Notes under the pieces: model-generated
Told to the model about the DNA's origin: nothing
Database searches by the model: none
Seen by the model: the letters and a program-made list of their open reading frames with translations, nothing else
Made by a program: the position numbers and the translations under genes
NCBI GenBank assembly: GCA_024998595.1
Contig: JACOEK010000005.1
Coordinates: forward strand, 186,001 to 250,000
Direction: 5' to 3'
Source: Nitrospira sp.
Lineage (GTDB): Bacteria; Nitrospirota; Nitrospiria; Nitrospirales; Nitrospiraceae
Length of the DNA: 64,000 nucleotides
Part shown: positions 25,730-35,318 of the stretch, piece by piece
Layout: the number at the start of each line of letters is the position of its first letter
Position numbering within the stretch: position 1 is the first letter of the stretch

Positions 25730-26920
25730 ATGGATGTAATCTGTCACGTCATCACGAAACTGGAGTTGGGCGGCGCGCAGGAAGTGGCGATGCGGGTGGT
25801 CTCGAGCCTGGATCGGCGACGATTTCGTCCGGTGCTGATCGCGGGGCCCGGCGGGATGCTGACCGAGGAAGCGGCTGCGCTCGAAGGCGTCGAAGTCCGA
25901 CTGATCCCGTCGCTCCTTCGAGAGATTCGTCCCATACAAGATCTGCGCGCGCTGTGGGAATTGGTCGCCACGTTTCGACGTCTTCGGCCAAAGATTGTGC
26001 ACACCCACAGTTCAAAAGCTGGTATCCTAGGGCGGTTGGCCGCCTGGCTCGCCGGGGTTCCCTGTATCCTGCACACGATACACGGGTATGGTGTGACACC
26101 TGCCCAGCCATCGTGGCTTCAACACTTGGTTATCCAGCTCGAATGGATGGTCGGACGCGTGACCACCCATTGGATTGCGGTCTCACAGGCCGATCGCCGC
26201 CAGGGACTTGAGTGGCAGCTCTTCAGTTCCTCAAAGGTGTCAGTGGTCCGGCCTGGCATTGATCCAACGGCATTTGCGTCGCGGATCGAGCCGGCGGAAC
26301 GCGACCGTCTTCGAGCCTCGCTGGGAGTGGGGCCTGAGCAGCTGCTCGTGGGTACGGTCTCATGTTTGAAACCGCAAAAATCTCCCGAAGACTTTATTCG
26401 CGTCGCCGCGCTCGTCTGTCAGCGTATGCCTGCGGCAAAATGTGTACTGGTCGGCGACGGCGCATTGCGGCCGCAGATCGAAGCGATGATTCAGGCGCAA
26501 GGGCTTCAGGATCGAGTCACTCTGCTTGGCTGGCGTCGCGATGTGGCCTCGTTGCTGAAGGCGTTCGATGTCTTCGTCTTGACGTCTCAATGGGAAGGGT
26601 TGCCCTGCGCGATTCTGGAAGCCAGGGCCAGCCGGATTCCGATCGTGGCCACCAGGGTGGGAGGCTCCGCCGAAGCGATCATTGAGGGCATCCAGGGGAC
26701 ACTCTGTCCGGCCGGCGATGTCCGGGCCATAGCGGGTCGTGTCTGTCAGATACTTGGGGACGAGCGACTTCGGGCGGATCTCCGGAACGGGGCTCAGGAA
26801 TTGCCGGAAGAGTTTACGATTCAAGAGACGGTCAAACAGTATCAATCGCTCTATACGTATCTCCTGCACGCCACGCGTCCGGCAGAAGACGTGATGAAGC
26901 TGCAGCCCAATCGATTGTAA
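25730..26920 (+). CDS. Glycosyltransferase family 4
   Basis: 396 residues, GT-B fold. N-terminal motif: [20 protein letters not shown]. Central: [22 protein letters not shown] and [12 protein letters not shown]-terminal: [14 protein letters not shown] and [32 protein letters not shown], with the E-x7-E motif modified at the second acidic position. Expected to add a sugar to a lipid-linked intermediate on the cytoplasmic face. It lies 13 bp after the oxidoreductase and 19 bp before the aminotransferase. Confidence 0.87.
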   Translation: MDVICHVITKLELGGAQEVAMRVVSSLDRRRFRPVLIAGPGGMLTEEAAALEGVEVRLIPSLLREIRPIQDLRALWELVATFRRLRPKIVHTHSSKAGILGRLAAWLAGVPCILHTIHGYGVTPAQPSWLQHLVIQLEWMVGRVTTHWIAVSQADRRQGLEWQLFSSSKVSVVRPGIDPTAFASRIEPAERDRLRASLGVGPEQLLVGTVSCLKPQKSPEDFIRVAALVCQRMPAAKCVLVGDGALRPQIEAMIQAQGLQDRVTLLGWRRDVASLLKAFDVFVLTSQWEGLPCAILEARASRIPIVATRVGGSAEAIIEGIQGTLCPAGDVRAIAGRVCQILGDERLRADLRNGAQELPEEFTIQETVKQYQSLYTYLLHATRPAEDVMKLQPNRL

Positions 26921-26939
26921 AGAGGAACCGGGTAAGACG

Positions 26940-28058
26940 ATGAATATTCCGCTGCTTGATTTGAAGGCCCAGTACCAATCCATGCGCAGTGAAATTCTGG
27001 CCGCTATCGAGGCAACCTGCGATGAGCAGGGCTTCATCCTCGGGCCGCGGGTGGTGGCGCTTGAACAGGCGGTGGCGGCCTATGCGGGTACTGCGCATGC
27101 GGTGGGAGTCGCCTCCGGAAGTGACGCGTTGTTGCTAGCGCTGATGGCGTTAGGGGTCAAGGCGGGCGATGAAGTGGTCACCGTACCGTTTACCTTCTTT
27201 GCGACAGCGGGGGCGATTTCCCGGCTGGGCGCCAAACCGGTCTTCATCGATATTCGCCCGGACGATTTCAATATGGATCCGACTCTGCTCGAGCGCGCCA
27301 TTACGGCACGAACCAAGGCGATCATTCCTGTTCATCTGTTCGGCCAATGCGCGGATATGGGGGCCATACTTGAGATTGCCCGACGACACAAGATCGGCGT
27401 GATCGAAGATGCCTGCCAGGCCATCGGCGCCGCGCAAAAAGACCGACGGGCCGGGGTGCTGGGAGATCTGGCCTGCTTCAGCTTCTTCCCGTCGAAAAAT
27501 CTGGGCGGGTTTGGTGATGCCGGTATGGTAACGACGGATGACAAAGAGCTGGCGGAATCCATCGCCATGTTGCGGGTCCACGGGAGTCGTGTGCGCTACG
27601 TGCATGAAGCGATCGGCATCAATAGCCGGCTGGACGCATTGCAAGCAGCTGTTTTGCTGGTGAAATTGAAACGGCTCGATCAGTGGGCCGAAGGCCGCCG
27701 CCGCAATGCTGCGCGGTATCGCGAGTTGTTCACCGAAGCGCAATTGACCGATCAGGTCACCCTCCCGGTGACGCACCCCGACAACTTCCATGTCTTCAAT
27801 CAATTCACCCTTCGTGTCCGGAAACGCGATGAGTTGCGGGCGTATTTGAAGGATCACGGCGTGGGGAGCGAAGTCTACTATCCATTGCCGCTGCACTTGC
27901 AAAACTGTTATCGCGATCTCGGGTATCAGAAGGGTGCGTTCCCGCAATCGGAGCGTGCCGCCGAAGAAGTGTTGTCGATTCCGATTTATGCGGAGCTGAC
28001 CGATGAGCAGCTCCAATATGTCGTGCAGATGATCGCCGCTTTCTGCCGTAAACGATAA
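26940..28058 (+). CDS. DegT/DnrJ/EryC1/StrS aminotransferase (WbpE-like)
   Basis: 372 residues, a PLP enzyme that aminates keto sugars on nucleotide carriers. Motifs: [13 protein letters not shown] at the N-terminus, [24 protein letters not shown], and the PLP lysine in [16 protein letters not shown]. The C-terminal part has [10 protein letters not shown] and a [10 protein letters not shown] motif typical of this family. The N-terminal wording is closest to WbpE/WlbC-type enzymes, which make 3-amino derivatives after a Gfo/Idh dehydrogenase. A Gfo/Idh domain is encoded at 31604. Last gene of the main glycan run. Confidence 0.85.
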   Translation: MNIPLLDLKAQYQSMRSEILAAIEATCDEQGFILGPRVVALEQAVAAYAGTAHAVGVASGSDALLLALMALGVKAGDEVVTVPFTFFATAGAISRLGAKPVFIDIRPDDFNMDPTLLERAITARTKAIIPVHLFGQCADMGAILEIARRHKIGVIEDACQAIGAAQKDRRAGVLGDLACFSFFPSKNLGGFGDAGMVTTDDKELAESIAMLRVHGSRVRYVHEAIGINSRLDALQAAVLLVKLKRLDQWAEGRRRNAARYRELFTEAQLTDQVTLPVTHPDNFHVFNQFTLRVRKRDELRAYLKDHGVGSEVYYPLPLHLQNCYRDLGYQKGAFPQSERAAEEVLSIPIYAELTDEQLQYVVQMIAAFCRKR

Positions 28059-28597
28059 CTCCGGCATTGTTCGCTCAGCCTAAAGCTCTGCCCTGCAGGC
28101 ACCTTCCTGCTTTTCGACACCAACCACCGCTCTACCTCATAATCCCGGTTCGGTTCCGACGCGTTGTGACATCCCCGCGCGCGAGCCTGTGATGTCCTTT
28201 CTCCACATAAGTCTCTCCAAGCAACCGTATCAAATGTGACCGAAGGTGCGCCTGTGGAATCGGTCATTGAATGGACGACATGCGCGCGATTGGCATGCCG
28301 TTCAAGTCTGAACATCCATGAGGCCGTGGTGTACACCCACGCCTATCGGGAGGCATTACTTGGGCAATCTGGCAAATCTGTAGCAGGCACGTTGAGAGCA
28401 GCCAGTTGCCGCCTGTGGCGCAACATGCATTGCCGGAAAGGAGCAAGGAGTGCGGCCGGGTTGCTTTTGTGTCGAGACCTTCTTTCAAAGGCCGATTGCG
28501 TCCCGCCACAATCACGTAGCTCCCATGAGGGACGCGAGCATGAGGCATAGGGATTGCTCCTACCGGAGTAGAAAAACGAAGCAGCGTCGTTACAATT
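28059..28597 (+). other. 539-bp intergenic region before the histidine kinase
   Basis: No supported gene. The frame 28236-28550 has no ribosome site or recognisable family. TGGCAAATCTGTAGCA (GG 28371, GC 28383, 10-bp gap) resembles a sigma-54 promoter but lies about 215 bp before the kinase start and matches less well than the pilin sites. No terminator for the glycan operon was found. Confidence 0.5.
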
Positions 28598-30430
28598 ATG
28601 ACAATTCCTTCATCGTACTTTCTGGGCATGTCCCGTAGCAGCTACTCGATTCTTGGAGTGGCGCTGGCGTTGATTGCCGTGATCGGGGCGATCGATTGGT
28701 GGCTGCCACTGGGATTGACCATCACTACTCTCTACGTAGTGCCCGTCCTTATTGCCTCACGCATTCCTTTTCCGCGTATCACGTTCTGGGTGGCCGCGAC
28801 GGCATCCTTTGTCACCATCCTTGACCTGTTTCACAGCCCTCTCTACGCGTTGACCTGGGTGAGCGCCGTGAATCGGGCGTTTGCATTGATGGTGATCTGG
28901 GTGACCGCTCTGTTGTGTCTGCGCCGCCAGCGCGATGAGGCGGAGTTGCTGCGTATCAATGAAGATATCGAGCAACAGGTGCAGGAACGCACCTCCGACC
29001 TGGCCGCTGCCAATCAAGAGCTTGAAGTCCTGCGTGCGGAAGCGGTGTCGGAGCTGGTGGCCATCGTCAAATCTTCCGACGATGCGATAGTCGGTATGAC
29101 CCTGAACGGCATCATTCAAAGTTGGAACCGGGGTGCGGAACGCGTCTACGGTTATAGTGCCGAGGAGGTTCTCGGGCGGCCGATTTCCGTGCTCTGCCCG
29201 CCCAATCGATTGGATGAAGTGCCGACGATGCTGGATCGCATCGCGCACGGCGAGCATGTGCGCAATGTGGAGATGGTCCAACGCCGGAAGCAGGGAGAGC
29301 GTATCGATGTGTCGTTGACGATTTCACCGGTGAAGGATTCTGAAGGCTGCGTCATGGGGGCCTCGGCTATCGCACGGGACGTTACGGTGAAGAAACGTAT
29401 CGAAGCGGCCTTGCGAGAAAGCGAAGCGCGCTTCCGGATGATGGCCGACACCGCTCCGGTCATGGTGTGGATGGCGGGGCCGGATACGCATATTACCTTC
29501 ATTAACAAACGGTGGTTGGAGTTTACCGGCCGCACGGTGCAGGAAGAGATCGGTGACAATTGGTTCACCGGCATTCACATCGACGATTTGGAGCGTTGCC
29601 GGAAGTCCTATCTGGACGCATTCAAGTCGGAGCAGCCGTTTTTTCTGGAGTACCGCTTGCGGCGCCATGACGGGGAGTATCGGTGGATCATGGATACCGG
29701 GGTTCCCCTGTTCGACGAAGACGGCCGATTCGGCGGCTATATCGGCACTTGCATGGATCTGACCGAGCGCAAAGACATGGAAGATCAACTCCGGCGTATG
29801 CTGAAAGAGAAGGAGAGTTTGCTGCGGGAAGTGCACCATCGGGTCAAAAACAATCTGCAGGTCATTTCCAGCCTTCTGAATCTCCAATCGGCCTCCATCA
29901 AGGATCCGGTGGTGAATCAGTTGTTCAGAGAATGCCAGGTCCGCATCACCTCCATCGCGCTGCTCCATGAGACGTTGCATCGCTCGAACGATCTCTCACG
30001 CATCAAAATGGGTGATTATACCCGCACCCTCACCGGCCATCTCTTTCGCTCCTACGGGGTCGATCCGGGACTCATCCGGCTGGAACTGAACGTGGACGAT
30101 GTTGAGTTTGATATCGATACCGGGCTGACGTGCGGGCTGATCATCGATGAACTGGTGTCGAATTGTCTCAAGCATGCCTTTGTCGATAACGACCGCGGGA
30201 CCGTGCACATCGACTTAGTGGACCATGTGGACGGCACATTTACCCTCTGTGTGAGCGACGATGGTATCGGTATTCCCACGGACGGGGTGCTGAACAATCC
30301 CGATTCACTGGGGTTGGAACTGGTCACCCTGTTGGCCGAGAAACTGGACGGCAATACGGAACTCCGGAGCGGCTCAGGCACGGAATGGCGGATCCGCTTC
30401 CAGCAACTGCAATATTCAGAAAGGGTGTGA
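28598..30430 (+). CDS. PAS-domain sensor histidine kinase, HisKA_2/HATPase type
   Basis: 610 residues from ATG 28598; ATG 28628 is equally possible and neither has a clear ribosome site. Three to four membrane helices (about 18-108) form a small MASE-like N-terminal module with short loops. A coiled stretch (about 110-150) joins two PAS domains (about 152-268 and 275-398; the second ends GYIGTCMDLTERK, a PAC motif). The HisKA_2 dimerisation box LLREVHHRVKNNLQ has the phospho-acceptor His at about 413. The ATPase shows IIDELVSNCLKHAF (N box) and DDGIGIP (G1). HisKA_2 kinases often pair with response regulators that lack DNA-binding domains, as here. Confidence 0.88.
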   Translation: MTIPSSYFLGMSRSSYSILGVALALIAVIGAIDWWLPLGLTITTLYVVPVLIASRIPFPRITFWVAATASFVTILDLFHSPLYALTWVSAVNRAFALMVIWVTALLCLRRQRDEAELLRINEDIEQQVQERTSDLAAANQELEVLRAEAVSELVAIVKSSDDAIVGMTLNGIIQSWNRGAERVYGYSAEEVLGRPISVLCPPNRLDEVPTMLDRIAHGEHVRNVEMVQRRKQGERIDVSLTISPVKDSEGCVMGASAIARDVTVKKRIEAALRESEARFRMMADTAPVMVWMAGPDTHITFINKRWLEFTGRTVQEEIGDNWFTGIHIDDLERCRKSYLDAFKSEQPFFLEYRLRRHDGEYRWIMDTGVPLFDEDGRFGGYIGTCMDLTERKDMEDQLRRMLKEKESLLREVHHRVKNNLQVISSLLNLQSASIKDPVVNQLFRECQVRITSIALLHETLHRSNDLSRIKMGDYTRTLTGHLFRSYGVDPGLIRLELNVDDVEFDIDTGLTCGLIIDELVSNCLKHAFVDNDRGTVHIDLVDHVDGTFTLCVSDDGIGIPTDGVLNNPDSLGLELVTLLAEKLDGNTELRSGSGTEWRIRFQQLQYSERV

Positions 30431-30434
30431 CGTC

Positions 30435-31430
30435 ATGGACGCAGCCAGCATCTTGATCGTGGAAGACGAACCTGTTGTAGCAAAAGATATTCAACTGAGC
30501 TTGCAACGGCTGGGATACCGCGTGCCGGCGACGGCGACATCGGGAGAGGAGGCGATCCGCAAAGCGGGGGATACCCACCCGGACCTCATTCTCATGGACA
30601 TCGTCCTGAAGGGGAAAATGGATGGCGTCGAAACGGCGCTGCAGATCCAGCGCCGGCAGGATGTGCCGGTGATCTATCTGACGGCCTATGCCGACAATCA
30701 CACGCTGGAACGAGCGAAGGTGACGTCACCCGCCGGCTACATGCTCAAACCCTATCAAGCCAACGAGCTACGCACGACGATTGAATTGGCCCTCCACCGC
30801 GCTCAGCATGACCGGCACATGCGTGAACGGTTGCGATGGATTGCCACAACGGTGCGCTGCATCGGTGACGGGATCATCACGACGGATCGAGGCGGCCGGG
30901 TGACCTACATGAATCCCGCTGCCGAGGAGTTTACCAGGGTGTCTCAGGAAGAGGCCGTGGGCATGAGTGTGACGGCACTCATGGGGTTTCCCGACAATGG
31001 GGCAATTCAACCCGCGGACAATCCTGCCCAACAGGCCATGAAAGAGATGCGACTGGTCACCATTGATGGGGCGACGGTGTTTTCCCGGCAAGGCGAGCGG
31101 CGCACGATACGCGGCAGCGTCGCACCGGTGGTCGACGACGGCGGCGCAGTGCTCGGGGCAGTATTTGTCTTTCATGAGCGCGCCCCACGCGATCAGAGCC
31201 TGGCTCTATCAAACGGACAGGACGAAGCGATCTGGAGAATGGAGGAGCGGCTTGGACGGCCGCAGGGGATCATTAATTTGTGCTCCTGGTGCAAACGGGT
31301 GCCGGATCAGTCCGGCGAATGGTACGATCTGGCCACATTCATCGCGGAACGTTCGGCGATTCAGTTCAACGGCGGGCTTTGTCCGGACTGTATGGACCAG
31401 TGTTTCCCTTGCGACGGCAGACATACGTAG
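30435..31430 (+). CDS. Response regulator with PAS domain and C-terminal Cys motif
   Basis: 331 residues. The receiver domain (1-120) has acidic residues E10/D11, phospho-acceptor D55 in LILMDIVLKG, and the conserved Lys in MLKPYQANELR. A PAS domain spans about 135-255 (IGDGIITTDRGGRVTYMNPAAEEF). The last 60 residues contain LCSWCKRVPDQSGEWYDLATFI and then GLCPDCMDQCFPC, a Cys-x2-Cys pair and a second cluster. This tail occurs in many PAS/response-regulator proteins and may bind a metal. There is no DNA-binding or catalytic output. It starts 4 bp after the kinase stop. Confidence 0.85.
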   Translation: MDAASILIVEDEPVVAKDIQLSLQRLGYRVPATATSGEEAIRKAGDTHPDLILMDIVLKGKMDGVETALQIQRRQDVPVIYLTAYADNHTLERAKVTSPAGYMLKPYQANELRTTIELALHRAQHDRHMRERLRWIATTVRCIGDGIITTDRGGRVTYMNPAAEEFTRVSQEEAVGMSVTALMGFPDNGAIQPADNPAQQAMKEMRLVTIDGATVFSRQGERRTIRGSVAPVVDDGGAVLGAVFVFHERAPRDQSLALSNGQDEAIWRMEERLGRPQGIINLCSWCKRVPDQSGEWYDLATFIAERSAIQFNGGLCPDCMDQCFPCDGRHT

Positions 31431-31549
31431 CGTGATGCATCCCCGCACGATCCCTGTTGTGTCAGGCCGCGCCACGTCGATTGGTCAATGGTCAGTCTGC
31501 GCTTAGGACGGGTGCCTGGCCGCCTCCCTGCACTAATTTCGAAGAAGGC

Positions 31550-31578
31550 TTCAAGAACGCGCGAGAATAGACTATAGT
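31550..31578 (+). promoter_or_regulatory. sigma-70-type promoter for the Gfo/Idh-epimerase fusion
   Basis: TTCAAG 31550-31555, 17 bp, TATAGT 31573-31578. Start near 31585 would exclude the TTG at 31583 and favour GTG 31604 as initiation codon. Confidence 0.55.
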
Positions 31579-31603
31579 AGCCTTGCACACTTGCAGACTA
31601 CTT

Positions 31604-33619
31604 GTGACGAACCCTAGCCCCAACACTCCAGTGTCAGGACCGTTGCGGATTGCGCTCATTGGCGCAGGCCGCCACGCTCAACACCATGCCCGCGCCATTT
31701 TGCGATGTCCCGGCGTGCAGTTGGTCGCGGTTGCCGACCCTTCCGATGCGGCTCAAGCCGCCATGCGCGACATTGTGCCGGGCATCGGCTGTTTCAAGAC
31801 CCCGGAAGAGCTCTTCGCCTCGGAAAAACTCCACGTCGTCCATATCATCACTCCGCCGGCCACCCATGCCCCGCTTGCGCGTATCGCGCTCAAGGCCGGA
31901 TGCCATATTTATGTTGAGAAGCCGTTCACCGAGTCGGTCGAGGACGCGCAGCAGATCCTGGATGAGGCGGGCGCAAAAGGCCTCCGTGTCTGTGCCGGCC
32001 ACCAGCTGCTCTACGAACCGCCCACCCGGGTATTGACGCAATACCTGCCTTCGATCGGCCGGGTTGTCCACGTCGAAAGCTACTTTTCCTTCCGGACCGT
32101 TCGACATGCGCCTGGGGGGCGGAAGGTGCTTCGCGCCGACCATCAATTACTCGATATCCTGCCGCATCCGGTCTATTTGCTTCTTCAAGTGTTGGAGCAG
32201 GCCGGGGAAGGACGAACTGAACTGTTGTCGCTGGAAGTCAGTCAGGCCGGGACCGTACACGCACTGGTGCGCCGAGGCGGCGTCACCGGAACATTGATCG
32301 TGACCCTGGAGGGACGGCCTGTCGAGAGTTATCTGCGCGTGATCGGGCGCAATGGATCCTTATTTGCCGATTATGTTCGTAGTACCACCCAACGGGCCAT
32401 CGGACCGGGATCGTCCGGCATCGATAAGTTATTCGCGCCCTACCGGCAGGCGTGGCAACTGTTGGTCGGGACCACCTCTGCGATGGCAAGCCGATTCCTC
32501 AAGAGCCAGCGGAGTTATCCGGGATTGGCCGAACTGTTTTCGGCGTTTTACGAGTCGGCCCGCACCGGCACCCCGTCGCCTTTGTCGCCGGAGAGTTTGT
32601 TGGAGACCGTACGGATCTGCGAACGAGTGGCAAAAGCACTCAAGGCAGGAGAGGCCAAGGCCCTGGCGGCAGTCGCTCCAAAACCGGTCGAGAGCCGCGG
32701 AGTGCTGGTGACCGGTGGAACGGGATTTTTGGGAAAAGAAATCGTCCGAGCCCTGCTGTCGCGGGGCCGGCCTGTTCGGGTGGTGGCACGGCGCGAGCCA
32801 TCCCCCTGGGAGCGGATTGCCGGCGCCGAGTATGTGGTGGCCGATGTGGCGGCCGGAGCCGCCGCTCATCTCTTCAAGGGTGTGGACACGATCATTCATG
32901 CCGCCGCGGAAACCGCCGGCGGGTGGCCTGAGCATCAGCGTAACTCGCTGGATGCGACGGAGCACATGCTCCGAGGTGCGGCCGCAGTGGGTATCAAGCA
33001 CTTCGTCCATGTCAGCAGCCTAGCCGTGCTGGCTCAGGGAACGGGGCAGCCGATTCCCGACAACCATCCCTTGGAGCCGGATAGCAAGGGGTCGGGGCCC
33101 TATGTCTGGGGGAAGTTGGAATCAGAACGTCTGGCGGTGCAACTCGGGAAGGAGCTGGGCCTGTCGGTGAAGGTCATTCGTCCCGGAGCCTTGGTCGATT
33201 ATCGCGATTTCGACCCGCCCGGTCGTCTCGGCAAGCGCCTGGGTAATATCTTTGTGGCGGTCGGGTCGGCGAGTGATCGTCTAGGCGTGGTGGATGTCGG
33301 ATTTGCCGGTCGATTCCTCGGTTGGATGACCGACGACTGGGACATGGTCCCCAGTCCCCTGAATCTGCTCGACCCGGTGTCTCCGACCAAACGTGAACTG
33401 TTGGATCGCCTCCGCCAGGCCAATCCCGACCTCAGCCTGTTCTGGTTGCCCAGGTTTGTGCTGGTGCCGCTCTCATGGGTGGCCACACTGGCGCAAAAGG
33501 TGTTGCGTCCCGGGAAGCCGGCGATCGATGTGGCCAAAGTCTTCAGCGTGTTGCCCTACGATACCTCCGGCATCGCCAAGCTTGCCCCACGGGTAGATTC
33601 CGCTTCGCACAAGCTCTAG
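31604..33619 (+). CDS. Fusion: Gfo/Idh/MocA oxidoreductase + NAD-dependent epimerase/dehydratase
   Basis: 671 residues from GTG 31604; the promoter placement rules out the TTG 21 bp upstream. The N-terminal half is a Gfo/Idh/MocA dehydrogenase: Rossmann motif IALIGAGRHAQHHARAI and catalytic lysine in IYVEKPFTES, then its alpha/beta substrate domain to about 345. The C-terminal half is an extended SDR: VLVTGGTGFLGKEIV (about 360-375) and YVWGKLESE with the Tyr/Lys pair, plus a substrate region to the end. Each domain is full-length. Both act on sugars, so two consecutive steps of nucleotide-sugar synthesis on one chain is the natural reading. It is near the glycan locus but separately promoted. 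Confidence 0.85.
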   Translation: MTNPSPNTPVSGPLRIALIGAGRHAQHHARAILRCPGVQLVAVADPSDAAQAAMRDIVPGIGCFKTPEELFASEKLHVVHIITPPATHAPLARIALKAGCHIYVEKPFTESVEDAQQILDEAGAKGLRVCAGHQLLYEPPTRVLTQYLPSIGRVVHVESYFSFRTVRHAPGGRKVLRADHQLLDILPHPVYLLLQVLEQAGEGRTELLSLEVSQAGTVHALVRRGGVTGTLIVTLEGRPVESYLRVIGRNGSLFADYVRSTTQRAIGPGSSGIDKLFAPYRQAWQLLVGTTSAMASRFLKSQRSYPGLAELFSAFYESARTGTPSPLSPESLLETVRICERVAKALKAGEAKALAAVAPKPVESRGVLVTGGTGFLGKEIVRALLSRGRPVRVVARREPSPWERIAGAEYVVADVAAGAAAHLFKGVDTIIHAAAETAGGWPEHQRNSLDATEHMLRGAAAVGIKHFVHVSSLAVLAQGTGQPIPDNHPLEPDSKGSGPYVWGKLESERLAVQLGKELGLSVKVIRPGALVDYRDFDPPGRLGKRLGNIFVAVGSASDRLGVVDVGFAGRFLGWMTDDWDMVPSPLNLLDPVSPTKRELLDRLRQANPDLSLFWLPRFVLVPLSWVATLAQKVLRPGKPAIDVAKVFSVLPYDTSGIAKLAPRVDSASHKL

Positions 33620-33850
33620 CCGGTTTTCATTCCCACACTGCTCCCGCTCAGTCATTCGTAACGCCAGGTCTGGAGAGGTGTGTCGAGATTGAGACGGCTA
33701 AGTGATTGAAAAATTGAACGATCCATCAGACGGATAAAAAGTTGCCTCCTCGGGGTTGATTTGAGCCCCCAGAGGGGGTAAGTCTAGTGTATTCTGCAAG
33801 CAAAGGTCGTCTCCAAGCAGCAACCGCCTCACCACCTAAGAGTCATTATC
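33620..33850 (+). other. 231-bp intergenic region with overlapping GC hairpins
   Basis: GGGGTT (33752-33757) can pair with AGCCCC (33764-33769), while CCCCC (33766-33770) can instead pair with GGGGG (33774-33778). The two stems compete. No clear promoter or terminator was found. Confidence 0.35.
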
Positions 33851-35113
33851 ATGAACATCCGATCGAACGCGCGGGCATTCACCATTGGTCTGGCCTTTCT
33901 GGGCCTCTTTTCCGGTTGTGCGGAGGACCATCGCTGGCGTTCGGCCATGAACAGCGGCAATATTGCGATGCGTTCAGGCGATTATACGCATGCCGAAGAA
34001 TCCTTTGTGGCGGCGCGTAAAGAAGCGGAAGTGCTGGATCCGCAAGGCAAGCGTCTCGCCGAAACTTTGAGCCAATTGGGCGAAGTGAATCGTGAACTGG
34101 GCCGGTATCCGCGCGCGGAAGCGCTGTTCCAGGAAGCATTGGCAATCAGAGAACGCGTCTATGGCGCCGCCCACGCGGAAACGGCGGCGAGTTTGACGGA
34201 CCTCGGCGAGCTCTACCGCCTCCAGGGCCTGTACGCACAGTCTGAAGCGCTCCATCAACGAGCGCGAGAAATTCGTGAGAAGGTGTTTGGCCCTGATCAC
34301 AGCAAAACGGCGGAAAGCCTCAACAATATTGCCGTGGTCTATCAGGATCAACGGCGATTTGCCGATGCAGAGCCAGTATTGCAGCGTGCCCTGACCATTT
34401 TCGAAAAGCAGCTCGGCCCGGAGCATAGTCTGACCGCGATCACGCGCGACAACCTCGCGAAAATGTACCAGGCCCAGGGGCAACATCCACGCGCCATGCC
34501 GCTCTATCAGCGCGCCCTCACGATCCATGAAAAAGTCTTTGGTCCCAATCACCCGATCGTGGCGAGAAATCTGGAAAATCTCGGCGATACCTATCGGGCG
34601 CAGAATCAATATCCTCAGGCCGAGGCACTCTATCAGCGTGCCGTCAGCATCTTTAGGAAGTCGATCGGGAATGATCATGTGGATACGGCCGAGGCCATGA
34701 GTCGCTTGGGACAGTTGTACGAACTCCAAGGACTCTATTCGCAGGCAGAGCCGTTGTTTCAGCAGGCGATTGCGATTCGGGAAAAACAGCAGGGTGCCGA
34801 GAACCCTCAAGTGGCGGGCGAGCTGAAAAATCTGGCGTCACTGTACCAGTCACAGAATAAGCTGGAACAGTCGGAAGATCTTTACAAACAGGCCTTGGTG
34901 ATCTACGAGCAGGCGGTCGGGTATGATCGTGAAGCCTATGTGAAGACCTTGAAGAGCTACGCTTCCTTATTGAGACGTCGGCAACGGTCGGGTGAGGCTG
35001 AACGTCTTGAGGAGCGGGCGAAAAGTGTCTTGAAACGCCTCTCGTTGGAGAATCAAAGCCAAGGGAAAACAGCCGCGGATATGCCTCTTGCGCCTGTCTC
35101 TCCCGTTCCGTAA
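33851..35113 (+). CDS. TPR lipoprotein, kinesin-light-chain-like repeats
   Basis: 420 residues. Lipoprotein signal with lipobox LFSGC (Cys at about 24), then seven or more 42-residue TPR_12-type repeats from about 60 to 385. Each carries a pattern like YAQSEALHQRAREIREKVFG followed by H..TA.SL..L. The tail is short and polar. It is expected to be periplasmic and lipid-anchored, acting as a scaffold. No partner gene can be assigned from the neighbours. Confidence 0.8.
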   Translation: MNIRSNARAFTIGLAFLGLFSGCAEDHRWRSAMNSGNIAMRSGDYTHAEESFVAARKEAEVLDPQGKRLAETLSQLGEVNRELGRYPRAEALFQEALAIRERVYGAAHAETAASLTDLGELYRLQGLYAQSEALHQRAREIREKVFGPDHSKTAESLNNIAVVYQDQRRFADAEPVLQRALTIFEKQLGPEHSLTAITRDNLAKMYQAQGQHPRAMPLYQRALTIHEKVFGPNHPIVARNLENLGDTYRAQNQYPQAEALYQRAVSIFRKSIGNDHVDTAEAMSRLGQLYELQGLYSQAEPLFQQAIAIREKQQGAENPQVAGELKNLASLYQSQNKLEQSEDLYKQALVIYEQAVGYDREAYVKTLKSYASLLRRRQRSGEAERLEERAKSVLKRLSLENQSQGKTAADMPLAPVSPVP

Positions 35114-35245
35114 AAACTGCAGCAGGGCCCCCGATCGATTCTCATATTCTCTCTTCTGCCTCTCATCCGACACCATTCTGATCGCATACCTGCCATCCGG
35201 CGAAGGCCAGTCTCGCGCTAACCAGCCCCCCTTCGTAAGTATCGA

Positions 35246-35274
35246 TTGAGACGAAACGTAGAATCTCCTACACT
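35246..35274 (+). promoter_or_regulatory. sigma-70-type promoter for the lipoprotein at 35319
   Basis: TTGAGA 35246-35251, 17 bp, TACACT 35269-35274; leader of about 38 nt to the ATG. Confidence 0.55.
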
Positions 35275-35318
35275 GTGGCCGCCATACCGGCAAGCGCGAC
35301 CCACCCAGAGGACGTTCT

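Noticed and set aside
28370-28385. sigma-54-type promoter before the histidine kinase
   Set aside because: Correct GG-N10-GC spacing but weaker flanks and more than 200 bp to the start; listed only in the gap note.
28236-28550. 104-codon frame before the histidine kinase
   Set aside because: Unlikely composition, no ribosome site, no homology recognised.
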